Below are positions 14,996-22,862 of a DNA stretch of 53,666 nt, one piece after another. How positions within the stretch are numbered: position 1 is the stretch's first letter; every line of letters starts with the position of its first letter. The DNA lies in assembly GCA_947631195.1 (NCBI GenBank), contig CANRKK010000010.1:1-53666 (forward strand), written 5' to 3'. The position numbers were made by a program, and so were the translations under genes. The notes under the pieces were generated by a model, which saw only the letters and a program-made list of their open reading frames with translations, did no database searches and was not told the origin of the DNA. The stretch is from an uncultured Clostridia bacterium (GTDB lineage: Bacteria; Bacillota; Clostridia; Christensenellales; Borkfalkiaceae).

Positions 14996-16030
14996 ATGAA
15001 AAAATTTTTAGCAACACTCACCTGCGCGGTTCTCGCCGCGCTCACCGCGGTATGCTTTGCCGCATGCAATCCCCAAACCGATCCCGCGAAGGTCAACCTC
15101 GTGGCAATTCCTTCGGCTGCCGAAGTGCTTGCCCGCGACGATATCGACTACTTTGTGGTGCCCGAACCGGCTGCAAGCGTGCGCGTTAAGGCCACTGCAA
15201 ATTCCAACCAAAAACTCAATCTTGTAGGCGACCTGCAAAAGCTCTACGGCGGCACGAACGGTTATCCGCAGGCCGTAATAGTTGCAAAGAACAGCGTCAT
15301 ATCCGGCACTACAAGCGTGTTTTTGGATAATCTTAAAGAAAGCATAGACTGGTTGTCGGAAGATTCAACAGAAATATCGGATATAGTTACGGCCGTTTCA
15401 TCCCATTTACCTTCGGGAACAACGCCCACGTTTAACGCAAACAATCTTACCAAACCTGTAATAGCAAACTGCGGCATAAGATTTACGGGCGCGGGAGAGG
15501 GTAAAGAGGAAGTAAAATCCTTCCTTACCGCGCTCAAAGCCGCGCAGCCTGCCGTAAACGATAGCCCTGCCGATAAATTCTTCCAGGGGGATTTCCCTGC
15601 GGACTCTACAAAGCCTCAAACCCTTTCCGTATATGCGCCAGACGGCGCACCCGCGCTTGCTCTTGCGGGACTTATGGCGGGCGCGGTAGATACTTCCGGG
15701 GCGGCCGAAACTATAAATTATAATATTGTAAACGCAACCACCATAAAGACGTACGTCACGGGCGAGTCTCCTGCGGCGGATATCTGTATTCTTCCCGTAA
15801 ACCTTGCGGCCAATTTGCTCGGCACGGGTGAAAAATATACTATGCTCGGCACGGTTACGCACGGCAATCTGTATATCTTATCCGCAAAGACCGACGAAGA
15901 GGTTACCGCAGACAATATATCTTCGCTCTGCGGAAAAACGGTGGGAGTAGTCAATTTAGCGGAGGTCCCGGGCCTTACGTTTAAACTTATTTTAAATAAG
16001 TATAATATCGGATATTCCGAAAATTCCTGA
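14996..16030 (+). CDS. Circularly permuted ABC-importer substrate-binding lipoprotein
   Basis: A 344-aa extracytoplasmic binding protein of the NMT1/ThiY/SsuA-like class. The signal peptide ends in a lipobox, FAAC, with C24 to be lipidated. The two lobes are in swapped order. Residues 30-197 hold features normally found in the second half: VNLVAIPSAAEVL, IDYFVVPEP (50-58), GDLQKLYGGTNGYPQAV (78-94), and a C-terminal-type helix ending PADKFF. Residues 207-344 hold the normal first half: SVYAPDGAPALALAGLM, ADICILPVNLAANLL (261-275), LGTVTHGNLYILS and LCGKTVGVVN (311-320), ending GYSENS. Pasting the end onto residue 30 restores the usual protein. The ribosome-binding site is weak (AAAAGGAG). The substrate is unknown; thiamine-precursor-like or other small organics are possible. 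Confidence 0.85.
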   Translation: MKKFLATLTCAVLAALTAVCFAACNPQTDPAKVNLVAIPSAAEVLARDDIDYFVVPEPAASVRVKATANSNQKLNLVGDLQKLYGGTNGYPQAVIVAKNSVISGTTSVFLDNLKESIDWLSEDSTEISDIVTAVSSHLPSGTTPTFNANNLTKPVIANCGIRFTGAGEGKEEVKSFLTALKAAQPAVNDSPADKFFQGDFPADSTKPQTLSVYAPDGAPALALAGLMAGAVDTSGAAETINYNIVNATTIKTYVTGESPAADICILPVNLAANLLGTGEKYTMLGTVTHGNLYILSAKTDEEVTADNISSLCGKTVGVVNLAEVPGLTFKLILNKYNIGYSENS

Positions 16031-16033
16031 TTA

Positions 16034-16816
16034 ATGAAAAAATTTTTTACCGAAAGAAAACTGAATATTTTGATCTCGGTCTCTGCCGTAGCCGTTATGA
16101 TTCTTGTGTGGGTAATTGCCTACTACTGCATTAAAAACGACTACATCATACCGTCTTTTAAGGATACCGTTGCAAGTATGTGGCGGGATTGCCTTATAAG
16201 CGGTCCCTTTTGGCGCGCTTTCGGCAATACCGTATTGCGCACGCTTCTGGCATTCGCCGTTTCGTTTATCATAGCCGCGGCGTTGGCCTGTCTCGGCGCG
16301 CTTTCAAAAAAGGCTGCCGCATTCATTGCGCCGTTTATGGTGTTTTTCCGCACGCTCCCCACGCTTGCCGTGATATTGGTTTTGCTCATTTGGACAAACC
16401 CGCGCGTTGCGCCGGTGATAGTCACCGCGCTGGTGCTGTTCCCCATGATCTATGCCCGCCTTTACGCCGCGCTGGACGGTATAGACGGCGGGATAAGGCA
16501 AATGGTCAAGGTGTACAAAATAAGCAAAAGAGAGTCGGTTTTCAAAATTTATTTGCCGCTCATCACCCCCGAGGTGCTGCCGCAGACGGGCGCGGATATT
16601 TCCCTCGGTCTGAAAGTTATGATATCGGCGGAGGTCTTGGCGAGCACGTTTCAAAGTTTGGGCGGAATGATGCAGGAATCGAGACTCTTTCTCGAAATGC
16701 CGCGTTTTGCCGCGTTGACGATTTTGGCCGTTATCGCAGGGCTTGTAGTGGATATCGCCTTTTCCCAACTTGCCCGTATAACGTATAAGTGGAGCAGAAA
16801 GGAGGGCGCAAGATGA
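16034..16816 (+). CDS. ABC importer permease (SsuC/TauC/ThiX type)
   Basis: A 260-aa BPD_transp_1 permease with six membrane helices. The EAA-type coupling loop that docks with the ATPase lies around residues 150-185 (RQMVKVYKISKRESVFKIYLP). The fragment PQTGADISLGLKVMISAEVLAS agrees with the nitrate/sulfonate/taurine subfamily. The ATG follows the binding-protein stop by 3 nt without a good ribosome-binding site, so it is coupled. Its partners are the lipoprotein before it and the ATPase after it. Confidence 0.93.
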   Translation: MKKFFTERKLNILISVSAVAVMILVWVIAYYCIKNDYIIPSFKDTVASMWRDCLISGPFWRAFGNTVLRTLLAFAVSFIIAAALACLGALSKKAAAFIAPFMVFFRTLPTLAVILVLLIWTNPRVAPVIVTALVLFPMIYARLYAALDGIDGGIRQMVKVYKISKRESVFKIYLPLITPEVLPQTGADISLGLKVMISAEVLASTFQSLGGMMQESRLFLEMPRFAALTILAVIAGLVVDIAFSQLARITYKWSRKEGAR

Positions 16817-17472
16817 TTGAAATCAAAGATCTTTATAAAAGCTATGGCGATAAGGTCATCTACAGCGGCTTCAATCTCACGCTTGAAGAGGGCAAAATCA
16901 CCTGCCTTTTAGGCAGCAGCGGCAGCGGCAAAACCACGCTTTTGAACGTGCTTGCGGGAATAACTTCTTTCGGCGGCGAAGTGCCCGCGCTCGATTGCTC
17001 ATATATTTTCCAATCCCCCGCGCTCGTTCCAAATCTCACCGTTTTGGGGAATTTAAAGCTCGTTTGCAAGGACGAGGGGGCGATAAACGATATGCTTTCC
17101 CGCGTGGGACTCAAGGACAAAACGGATAGCTATCCCATAAATCTTTCGGGCGGAGAGGCGCAGAGAGTAGCGATAGCCCGCGCGTTTCTCCATAAAAGCG
17201 ATATTTTGTTGATGGACGAACCCTTTTCGTCGCTTGACCTCAAAATCAAAAAGCAAATTATCGAACTGTTTTTTGAACTCTGGAAAGAGGACGGAAGGAC
17301 GGTGCTTGCCGTCACGCACGACCCCGACGAAGCTGCGGCCGTTGCGCAGCGCATACTTATCTTAAAAGACGGAGTTATCGCAGAGGACTTTACTCCACAA
17401 ACTCCCGTGCCGCGCACTCTGTACGAAGGGGGGAATCTGCGCGAAAAACTCATCGGATTGTTGATAAAATAA
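16813..17472 (+). CDS. ABC importer ATP-binding protein (SsuB/TauB/ThiZ type)
   Basis: A 219-aa ATPase with Walker A GSSGSGKTT, Q-loop IFQSPALVPNLTV, signature LSGGEAQRVAIARA, Walker B ILLMDEPFSSLD and switch histidine AVTHD. The start at 16813 has AAAGGAGGG six bases upstream; an in-frame ATG at 16789 lies inside the permease gene. The reading frames overlap by 4 bp (ATGA-type). It powers the importer with the permuted lipoprotein. No terminator is visible before the mscL promoter. Confidence 0.95.
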   Translation: MIEIKDLYKSYGDKVIYSGFNLTLEEGKITCLLGSSGSGKTTLLNVLAGITSFGGEVPALDCSYIFQSPALVPNLTVLGNLKLVCKDEGAINDMLSRVGLKDKTDSYPINLSGGEAQRVAIARAFLHKSDILLMDEPFSSLDLKIKKQIIELFFELWKEDGRTVLAVTHDPDEAAAVAQRILILKDGVIAEDFTPQTPVPRTLYEGGNLREKLIGLLIK

Positions 17473-17493
17473 ATTACAGCAATCAAATATCGC

Positions 17494-17522
17494 TTGACTT
17501 TATAACTTTTGAATTTTATAAT
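17494..17522 (+). promoter_or_regulatory. Promoter of mscL
   Basis: -35 TTGACT (17494-17499), 17-bp spacer, -10 TATAAT (17517-17522). An AAGGAG ribosome-binding site follows. Confidence 0.78.
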
Positions 17523-17552
17523 TGTTCTTGAAAAAAATACAAGGAGAACAAA

Positions 17553-18155
17553 ATGAAGAAATTTTTTCAAGAGTTTAAAAAATTTATAACCCGCGGCAAC
17601 GTTATCGATATGGCTGTCGGCGTTATAATCGGCGGCGCTTTCAGCGCTATTGTAACTGCCTTGACCAACAATATCTTGATGCCCGTGATCAACTGGGTGC
17701 TTCTTGCGATTACAGGCGGTCAGGGTATCGACAAAATCTATACATATTTAAGCAAGGTATATGAAGTAAACGACGCCGGCCAACTTACAGATGTGGTTGA
17801 TTTGACCAAATCCATCTATATCGACTGGGGTGCGTTTATCACGGCTATAATCAACTTCCTCCTCATTGCGCTGGTGCTGTTCCTTATCATCAAGCTGATC
17901 AACGGCCTGCATGAAGGCGTGGCAAACCAAAAGGGCAAATATGCGCCTCTTACCAAGGATGAAGTGAAGGCGCTCAAAGCGCAGGGCAAGGGCAAGGAAG
18001 AAATTTTGGCCGCAGCCGCCGCAAAGAAAGCTGAGGCTGAAGCCGCCGCGCAAAAAGCCGCAGAGGAAGCTGCCGCAAACGCTCCCGAAAGCGAGCAAAA
18101 ATTGCTTTCCGATATCCGCGACCTCTTAAAGGCGCAGAGCGGAAAATCCGAATAA
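17553..18155 (+). CDS. mscL: Large-conductance mechanosensitive channel MscL, extended form
   Basis: Pentameric tension-gated channel that releases solutes on osmotic downshock. Residues 1-45 contain the family's FFQEFKKFITRGNVIDMAVG and the gate helix VIIGGAFSAIVTALTNNI. The second helix is near residues 95-118 (FITAIINFLLIALVLFLIIK). At 200 aa it is longer than the usual 120-150: the periplasmic loop carries about 25 extra residues, and residues 125-180 add an Ala/Lys/Glu-rich helical linker before the conserved terminal LLSDIRDLLKAQ. It is monocistronic, with its own promoter and terminator. Confidence 0.96.
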   Translation: MKKFFQEFKKFITRGNVIDMAVGVIIGGAFSAIVTALTNNILMPVINWVLLAITGGQGIDKIYTYLSKVYEVNDAGQLTDVVDLTKSIYIDWGAFITAIINFLLIALVLFLIIKLINGLHEGVANQKGKYAPLTKDEVKALKAQGKGKEEILAAAAAKKAEAEAAAQKAAEEAAANAPESEQKLLSDIRDLLKAQSGKSE

Positions 18156-18171
18156 CTTCAGATATAAATTT

Positions 18172-18202
18172 AAGCCGCCCGCAACGTTGCGGGCGGCTTT
18201 AC
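18172..18202 (+). terminator. Terminator of mscL
   Basis: Near-perfect stem AAGCCGCCCGC / GCGGGCGGCTT around AACGTT, followed by a short T-run. Confidence 0.8.
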
Positions 18203-18343
18203 TATGCCGTTTTAAATTTGTCAACTGTTTAAAGGATAAAATGTTAAATTTTTGTAAAATATATTTTAATAATTGCGGCGTTAAACATTTTTATTTTTAC
18301 TATATCTTGTGTTATAATCTATCTGTAACTTGAAAATATAGTG

Positions 18344-18643
18344 CTACAAAATAAAAAATGTAAATCCCGAACGGAATGCGAGATAAAAAAAGTAAACGTT
18401 AAAGACGCCTATCACGGGCAGCAATACCATAAGCAGCAAATTTTTAAGGCGGTACTTCATTATAAACATACTGACGTAAAGAGCTATGGCGCCTCCCAAG
18501 ATGGCCGTTAAAATAAGTTTTCCGTCTCCCGGTACGTTAGATTGGTTATCTCCGGATTCGTCGCGTTGGGCGCGAATCAGCATGACGGCATAAAAATTGA
18601 TTGCTATAATATAGACTGAAAAGATTATATACAGCAAAATCAT
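18344..18643 (-). CDS. DUF1294-like small membrane protein
   Basis: A 99-aa protein with about three membrane helices (residues 2-22, 42-62, 70-92). The segment [20 protein letters not shown] followed by a basic Y/R/K stretch resembles DUF1294 (YsdA-like) proteins, in which an LGG-rich helix precedes a HKT-type motif; here that motif is degraded to KYRLKN. Function is unknown. It diverges from purE with only 43 bp between the start codons. No ribosome-binding site is obvious. A palindrome CATACTTTAAGTATG covers its start. Confidence 0.65.
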   Translation of the reverse strand: MILLYIIFSVYIIAINFYAVMLIRAQRDESGDNQSNVPGDGKLILTAILGGAIALYVSMFIMKYRLKNLLLMVLLPVIGVFNVYFFYLAFRSGFTFFIL

Positions 18644-18686
18644 ACTTAAAGTATGTTCAAATATAACCTAAAAATACGGAGAAGAT

Positions 18687-19184
18687 ATGGCACAGATTGC
18701 AATTTTAATGGGCAGTAAGTCCGATTTCGGAGTTGTAAAGCCCGCCGTTAGCCTGATAAAGAGTTTTGGCGTGGAGTGCGAGGTGCACGTGATTTCTGCG
18801 CACCGTACGCCCGAAGAAGCCCATGAGTTTTCACGCACGGCAAAAGAGCGCGGTGTGGAGGTTATAATCTGTGCCGCAGGCAAGGCTGCGCACCTCGGCG
18901 GGGTTATTGCAGCCAATACGACTTTGCCCGTTATAGGGTTACCCGTAAAAACGGACATGATGGGCGGGCTCGACAGTCTTCTGTCGACAGTGCAGATGCC
19001 CTCGGGCATACCCGTTGCAACCGTAGGCGTAAACGGGAGCGAGAACGCAGCGCTCCTCGCCCTGCAGATTTTGGGGATAAAATATCCGTCTGTCGCAGAA
19101 AAACTTTCCGCATATAAATTGAACATGAAAGAAAAGATCAACTCCGACGACGCCGCGTTGCAGGCAGAACTTAATAATCTTTAA
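18687..19184 (+). CDS. purE: N5-carboxyaminoimidazole ribonucleotide mutase
   Basis: A 165-aa class I PurE that moves the carboxylate of N5-CAIR to give CAIR. Signatures: MGSKSDFGVVKPAVSLI, EVHVISAHRTPEEAHEF with the catalytic-histidine region near residue 40, and AGKAAHLGGVIAANTTLPVIG. A CAIR mutase needs PurK, which is not in this window. The ribosome-binding site is CGGAGA. It is the first gene of a nine-gene purine operon; an intrinsic-type hairpin separates it from purC. No purine riboswitch or clear PurR box was found upstream. Confidence 0.96.
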   Translation: MAQIAILMGSKSDFGVVKPAVSLIKSFGVECEVHVISAHRTPEEAHEFSRTAKERGVEVIICAAGKAAHLGGVIAANTTLPVIGLPVKTDMMGGLDSLLSTVQMPSGIPVATVGVNGSENAALLALQILGIKYPSVAEKLSAYKLNMKEKINSDDAALQAELNNL

Positions 19185-19190
19185 TTGCAT

Positions 19191-19223
19191 ACCCGCAGTG
19201 CACTCTGCGGGTTATAACTTTTT
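19191..19223 (+). terminator. Hairpin between purE and purC
   Basis: Perfect 8-bp stem ACCCGCAG / CTGCGGGT (19191-19211) with loop TGCAC, followed 5 nt later by CTTTTT. Placed inside the operon, it probably causes partial termination or mRNA processing. A TATAAT at 19223-19228 could be a secondary -10 for purC but has no good -35. Confidence 0.5.
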
Positions 19224-19269
19224 ATAATACCGAATTTCGGCAACATTTTAAATTTTAAGGAGAATTCTT

Positions 19270-19992
19270 ATGCAAAAAATGGAACAGCTTTACGAAGGTA
19301 AGGCAAAAAAGGTGTATGCAACCGAAAACCCCGATTACGTTATTGTTTCCTACAAGGACGACGCCACGGCTTTTAACGGGCTTAAAAAGGGCACGATAAC
19401 GGGAAAGGGAGTAATAAACAACAAGATGAGCAATCTGATGATGGCCATGTTGGAAAAGAAGGGAATACCCACTCATTTTGTTGAGCAAATCGACGACAGA
19501 AACACCGTTGTCAAAAAAGTACAGATTGTTCCGCTTGAAGTTATAATCAGGAACGTTGCCGCAGGCAGTTTTTCAAAGCGCTACGGCGTTCCCGAAGGGA
19601 CCCTTTTCAAGGCGCCCACAATAGAATTTTCCTATAAAAACGACGAGCTCGGCGATCCGCTCATAAACGATTATCATGCGCTGGCATTAAATCTTGCAAC
19701 CGCCGCCGAGATCGAAACGATCAAAAAAATGGCCTTTGCGGTAAACGACGCGATGAAAGCGTTTTTCAAAGAGCTGCACATAGATCTTATCGATTTCAAA
19801 CTCGAGTTTGGCAGGTTCCACGGAGAGATTGTGCTCGCGGATGAAATTTCACCCGACACCTGCCGTTTCTGGGAGGCAGACAGCTGGGACACCACAAAGC
19901 ACGTCAGCCTCGATAAGGACAGGTTCCGCCGCGATCTCGGCGGCGTCGAGGACGCATACAAAGAAATTTTCAAACGCCTGACGGGAGAATAA
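19270..19992 (+). CDS. purC: SAICAR synthetase
   Basis: A 240-aa ATP-dependent enzyme that joins aspartate to CAIR. It has the N-terminal LYEGKAKKVYATENPDYVI glycine-rich ATP loop, EVIIRNVAAGSFSKRYGV near residue 95, and LEFGRFHGEIVLADEISPD near residue 175, which binds nucleotide and metal. The length is typical. AAGGAG lies 8 nt upstream. The next gene starts 1 nt after the stop, so these genes are tightly coupled. Confidence 0.97.
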   Translation: MQKMEQLYEGKAKKVYATENPDYVIVSYKDDATAFNGLKKGTITGKGVINNKMSNLMMAMLEKKGIPTHFVEQIDDRNTVVKKVQIVPLEVIIRNVAAGSFSKRYGVPEGTLFKAPTIEFSYKNDELGDPLINDYHALALNLATAAEIETIKKMAFAVNDAMKAFFKELHIDLIDFKLEFGRFHGEIVLADEISPDTCRFWEADSWDTTKHVSLDKDRFRRDLGGVEDAYKEIFKRLTGE

Positions 19993-19993
19993 T

Positions 19994-21415
19994 ATGGGAG
20001 GATTTTTCGGCGCGGTCAAAAAAACGGACGCCGTGTTCGACGTGTTTATAGGCACTGACTATCATTCGCATCTCGGCACAAAACGGGGCGGAATGGCGGC
20101 CTATGACTCTGCGATCGGCCTGCAACGTGAGATACATAATATAGAGAACGCGCCTTTCAGAACCAAGTTTGAAAAGGTGCTGCCCGAAATGAAAGGCAGG
20201 GCGGCTATAGGCTGCATAAGCGATACCGATCCCCAGCCCCTTATAATGGTGTCAAAAGTAGGCACCTACGCGATATGCACTATCGGCATTATAAACAACG
20301 CCGAACAAATCATGAAAGAGGTGCTGCACAGCGGCGGCTATTTTGACGCTATGACGGGCAGCAGAGTGAACGCAAACGAAATCGTTGCCGCCCTTATCAA
20401 CAGCCAAAACAATTATGTGGAAGGCATACGCTACGCGCAGTCCAAGATTGCGGGGACGGCCTCCATATTGCTGTTGACGGACAGGGGCACCATAATTGCG
20501 GCGCGTGACAAAATGGGCAGATTGCCCATACAACTCGGCCAAAGCGAGGACGGATATTGCGCTTCTTTTGAGAGTTTTGCCTATAAAAAACTCGGCTATT
20601 CCGACTTGCGGGAGCTCGGCCCTGCGGAAATTGTTGAAATCTCGGCGGACGGTATAACGCAGTTGTCGCCGCCGGGGAAAGAAATGCGCGTCTGCGCTTT
20701 CCTTTGGTCGTACTACGGATATCCTACGTCGAGTTACGAGGGGATCAACGTTGAGGTTATGCGTTGCAGAAACGGTGAAATTTTTGCCAAAAGCGACGCA
20801 AAAACACACGACATGAGCCAAATAGATTATGTCGGCGGGGTGCCCGATTCGGGCACGCCCCACGCGATAGGCTATGCCAACGCTTCCAAAATTCCGTTCG
20901 CCCGCCCTTATATAAAATACACGCCCACGTGGTCGCGCAGTTTTATGCCTGTCAACCAAACGGAGCGCAACAAAGTGGCAAAAATGAAATTGATTCCCGT
21001 ACACGAATTTATCGAGGGCAAGAGACTTTTGCTTGTCGACGATTCGATCGTGCGCGGCACGCAGCTTAAAGAGACGGTGGAGTTTTTATATTCCCACGGC
21101 GCCCGGGCCGTGCACATGCGTTCGGCATGCCCGCCCATAATGTACGGTTGCAAATATTTGAATTTTTCCCGTTCGTCGAGCGATATGGATTTGATAACGC
21201 GGCGCGTTATGGCCGAACTCGAGGGAGAGGAAGCCGTTAAACACATAAAGGAATATGCGGATTCGCAAACGGAGCGCGGAAAGGCGATGAGGCAAGCGAT
21301 CTGCAAAAAATTTCAATTCGAATCTTTGGAATTCCAATCACTGGACGGCCTGACGGAGGCCATAGGATTGGAACCCTGCAAACTTTGCACCTATTGTTGG
21401 ACGGGTCGGGAATAG
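19994..21415 (+). CDS. PurF paralogue with degenerate glutaminase domain
   Basis: A 473-aa amidophosphoribosyltransferase-like protein. The PRPP-binding loop is intact (LLVDDSIVRGTQLKETVEF, near residue 350), as is a Cys-rich C-terminus (CKLCTYCWTG). The N-terminal Ntn domain begins MGGFFG, so the nucleophilic Cys of PurF is missing. Where the true PurF has HRGQESAG, GHVRYSTTG and AHNGNLIN, this protein has GTKRGGMAAYD, AIGCISDTDPQ and IGIINNAEQ, so the substrate Arg and oxyanion Asn/Gly positions are also gone. Glutamine hydrolysis is therefore unlikely. It may use free ammonia, assist the true PurF encoded next, or have another phosphoribosyl role. Similar MGGFFG-type proteins are, to my recollection, found in other Clostridia. 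Confidence 0.87.
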   Translation: MGGFFGAVKKTDAVFDVFIGTDYHSHLGTKRGGMAAYDSAIGLQREIHNIENAPFRTKFEKVLPEMKGRAAIGCISDTDPQPLIMVSKVGTYAICTIGIINNAEQIMKEVLHSGGYFDAMTGSRVNANEIVAALINSQNNYVEGIRYAQSKIAGTASILLLTDRGTIIAARDKMGRLPIQLGQSEDGYCASFESFAYKKLGYSDLRELGPAEIVEISADGITQLSPPGKEMRVCAFLWSYYGYPTSSYEGINVEVMRCRNGEIFAKSDAKTHDMSQIDYVGGVPDSGTPHAIGYANASKIPFARPYIKYTPTWSRSFMPVNQTERNKVAKMKLIPVHEFIEGKRLLLVDDSIVRGTQLKETVEFLYSHGARAVHMRSACPPIMYGCKYLNFSRSSSDMDLITRRVMAELEGEEAVKHIKEYADSQTERGKAMRQAICKKFQFESLEFQSLDGLTEAIGLEPCKLCTYCWTGRE

Positions 21416-21434
21416 AATTTGTCGGGGAATAAAT

Positions 21435-22847
21435 ATGGACGATATTCAAAGGGAAATCCATGAGGAGTGCGGCGTTTTCGGCGTGTTTTCACAGGAAAAC
21501 CGCGACGTGGCGCACACCGTATATTATGGCCTGTTTGCCTTGCAGCACAGGGGGCAGGAGAGCGCGGGCATTGCCGTTTCTTTTGCCGATAAAATACATT
21601 ATTTCAAGGGAATGGGGCTTGCCGCCGACGTGTTCGGGCACGGCGCGCTCGACGAACTTCCCGAAGGCGATATAGCCATAGGGCATGTCAGATATTCCAC
21701 AACGGGAGCCAGCCAGCTGCTGAACGCCCAGCCCGTAGTCTTTACGGGCAAATGCGGCAAAATGGCGGTTGCGCACAACGGGAATCTTATAAACACCAAG
21801 CAGCTGCGCGATGAAATGATAGCCCAAAACGCCGTATTCCAGACTTCTATAGATTCCGAAGTGATAGCCATAATGATAAACAGTTTATCCGACGGAGATA
21901 TAGTAAAAGGGATAAAGCGGGCTTGCTCCAAACTTAAAGGTTCGTACGCTCTCGTTATAATGACGTGCGACAAACTCATTGCGGTGCGCGATCCCTACGG
22001 AATACGCCCGCTGTGCATAGGCACAACGTATGGCGATGTGGTAGTTGCAAGCGAAACCTGCGCGCTTGACGCGGTGAGCGCAAACTTTTTGAGGGACGTA
22101 AAGCCGGGTGAGATTGTTATAATAGACGACGGCGGAATCCGTTCCGAATTTATGGATAACATTCCAAAAAAGCCGAGCATGTGCATTTTCGAATACGTGT
22201 ATTTTGCCCGCCACGACTCGGTTTTGGAGGGATTAAGCGTGTACGAAGCCCGCAAGGAAGCGGGAAAGTTGCTCGCAAAATATTACCCCGTTGAAGCCGA
22301 CTTGGTTTCCGGCGTGCCCGATTCGGCAAACGTGGCCGCGCGCGGCTATGCCGAGGAGAGCGGCATACCCTTTGTTGAGGCGCTGGCAAAAAACAGATAT
22401 GTGGGAAGAACGTTTATCCAACCCGACCAAAGGCAGAGGGAAAACAGTCTGAACGTAAAAATGAACGCCCTCCGCGCCAATATCCGTGACAAGCGGGTGA
22501 TCATTATAGACGACTCCATAGTGCGCGGCACAACGATGCGCAAAATTGTAAAAATGCTTAAAAACGCGGGAGCAAGGGAAGTGCATATAAGAATATGTTC
22601 CCCCATCATAAAGCATCCCTGCCATCTCGGAATAGATATACAAACCTATTCGCAACTCATCGGCGCATACAAAAACGAAGAAGAAATATGTGAAAGTTTG
22701 GGGGCGGACAGCGTGAGATATCTGTCCATAGACCAACTCGTCAGCACCTGCAAGGGCGCAAACACAAGTTTTTGTTTAGGATGCTTCAACGGGCAATATC
22801 CGTATCCGCCCGATGAGTACGAAACTGATAAACTTAAACTCGAATAA
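21435..22847 (+). CDS. purF: Amidophosphoribosyltransferase (glutamine PRPP amidotransferase)
   Basis: The 470-aa enzyme that commits PRPP to purine synthesis. An 11-residue propeptide (MDDIQREIHEE) precedes C12, the nucleophile exposed after cleavage, as in the Bacillus-type enzyme. Glutaminase motifs HRGQESAG, GHVRYSTTGAS and AHNGNLIN are intact. The phosphoribosyltransferase loop is VIIIDDSIVRGTTMRKIVKM near residue 355. C-terminal CLGCFNG and other cysteines fit the Fe-S-containing PurF class. It follows the degenerate paralogue by 19 nt. Confidence 0.97.
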   Translation: MDDIQREIHEECGVFGVFSQENRDVAHTVYYGLFALQHRGQESAGIAVSFADKIHYFKGMGLAADVFGHGALDELPEGDIAIGHVRYSTTGASQLLNAQPVVFTGKCGKMAVAHNGNLINTKQLRDEMIAQNAVFQTSIDSEVIAIMINSLSDGDIVKGIKRACSKLKGSYALVIMTCDKLIAVRDPYGIRPLCIGTTYGDVVVASETCALDAVSANFLRDVKPGEIVIIDDGGIRSEFMDNIPKKPSMCIFEYVYFARHDSVLEGLSVYEARKEAGKLLAKYYPVEADLVSGVPDSANVAARGYAEESGIPFVEALAKNRYVGRTFIQPDQRQRENSLNVKMNALRANIRDKRVIIIDDSIVRGTTMRKIVKMLKNAGAREVHIRICSPIIKHPCHLGIDIQTYSQLIGAYKNEEEICESLGADSVRYLSIDQLVSTCKGANTSFCLGCFNGQYPYPPDEYETDKLKLE

Positions 22848-22862
22848 AAACCGGAGGTTATT

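Noticed and set aside
18200-18686. Purine riboswitch or PurR boxes before purE
   Set aside because: No guanine/adenine aptamer core and no convincing paired PurR boxes were found. The upstream region is occupied by the DUF1294-like gene on the other strand.
19994-22847. purF duplicated by assembly error
   Set aside because: The two PurF-type proteins share only scattered motifs and differ throughout, so they are old paralogues and not an artefact copy.
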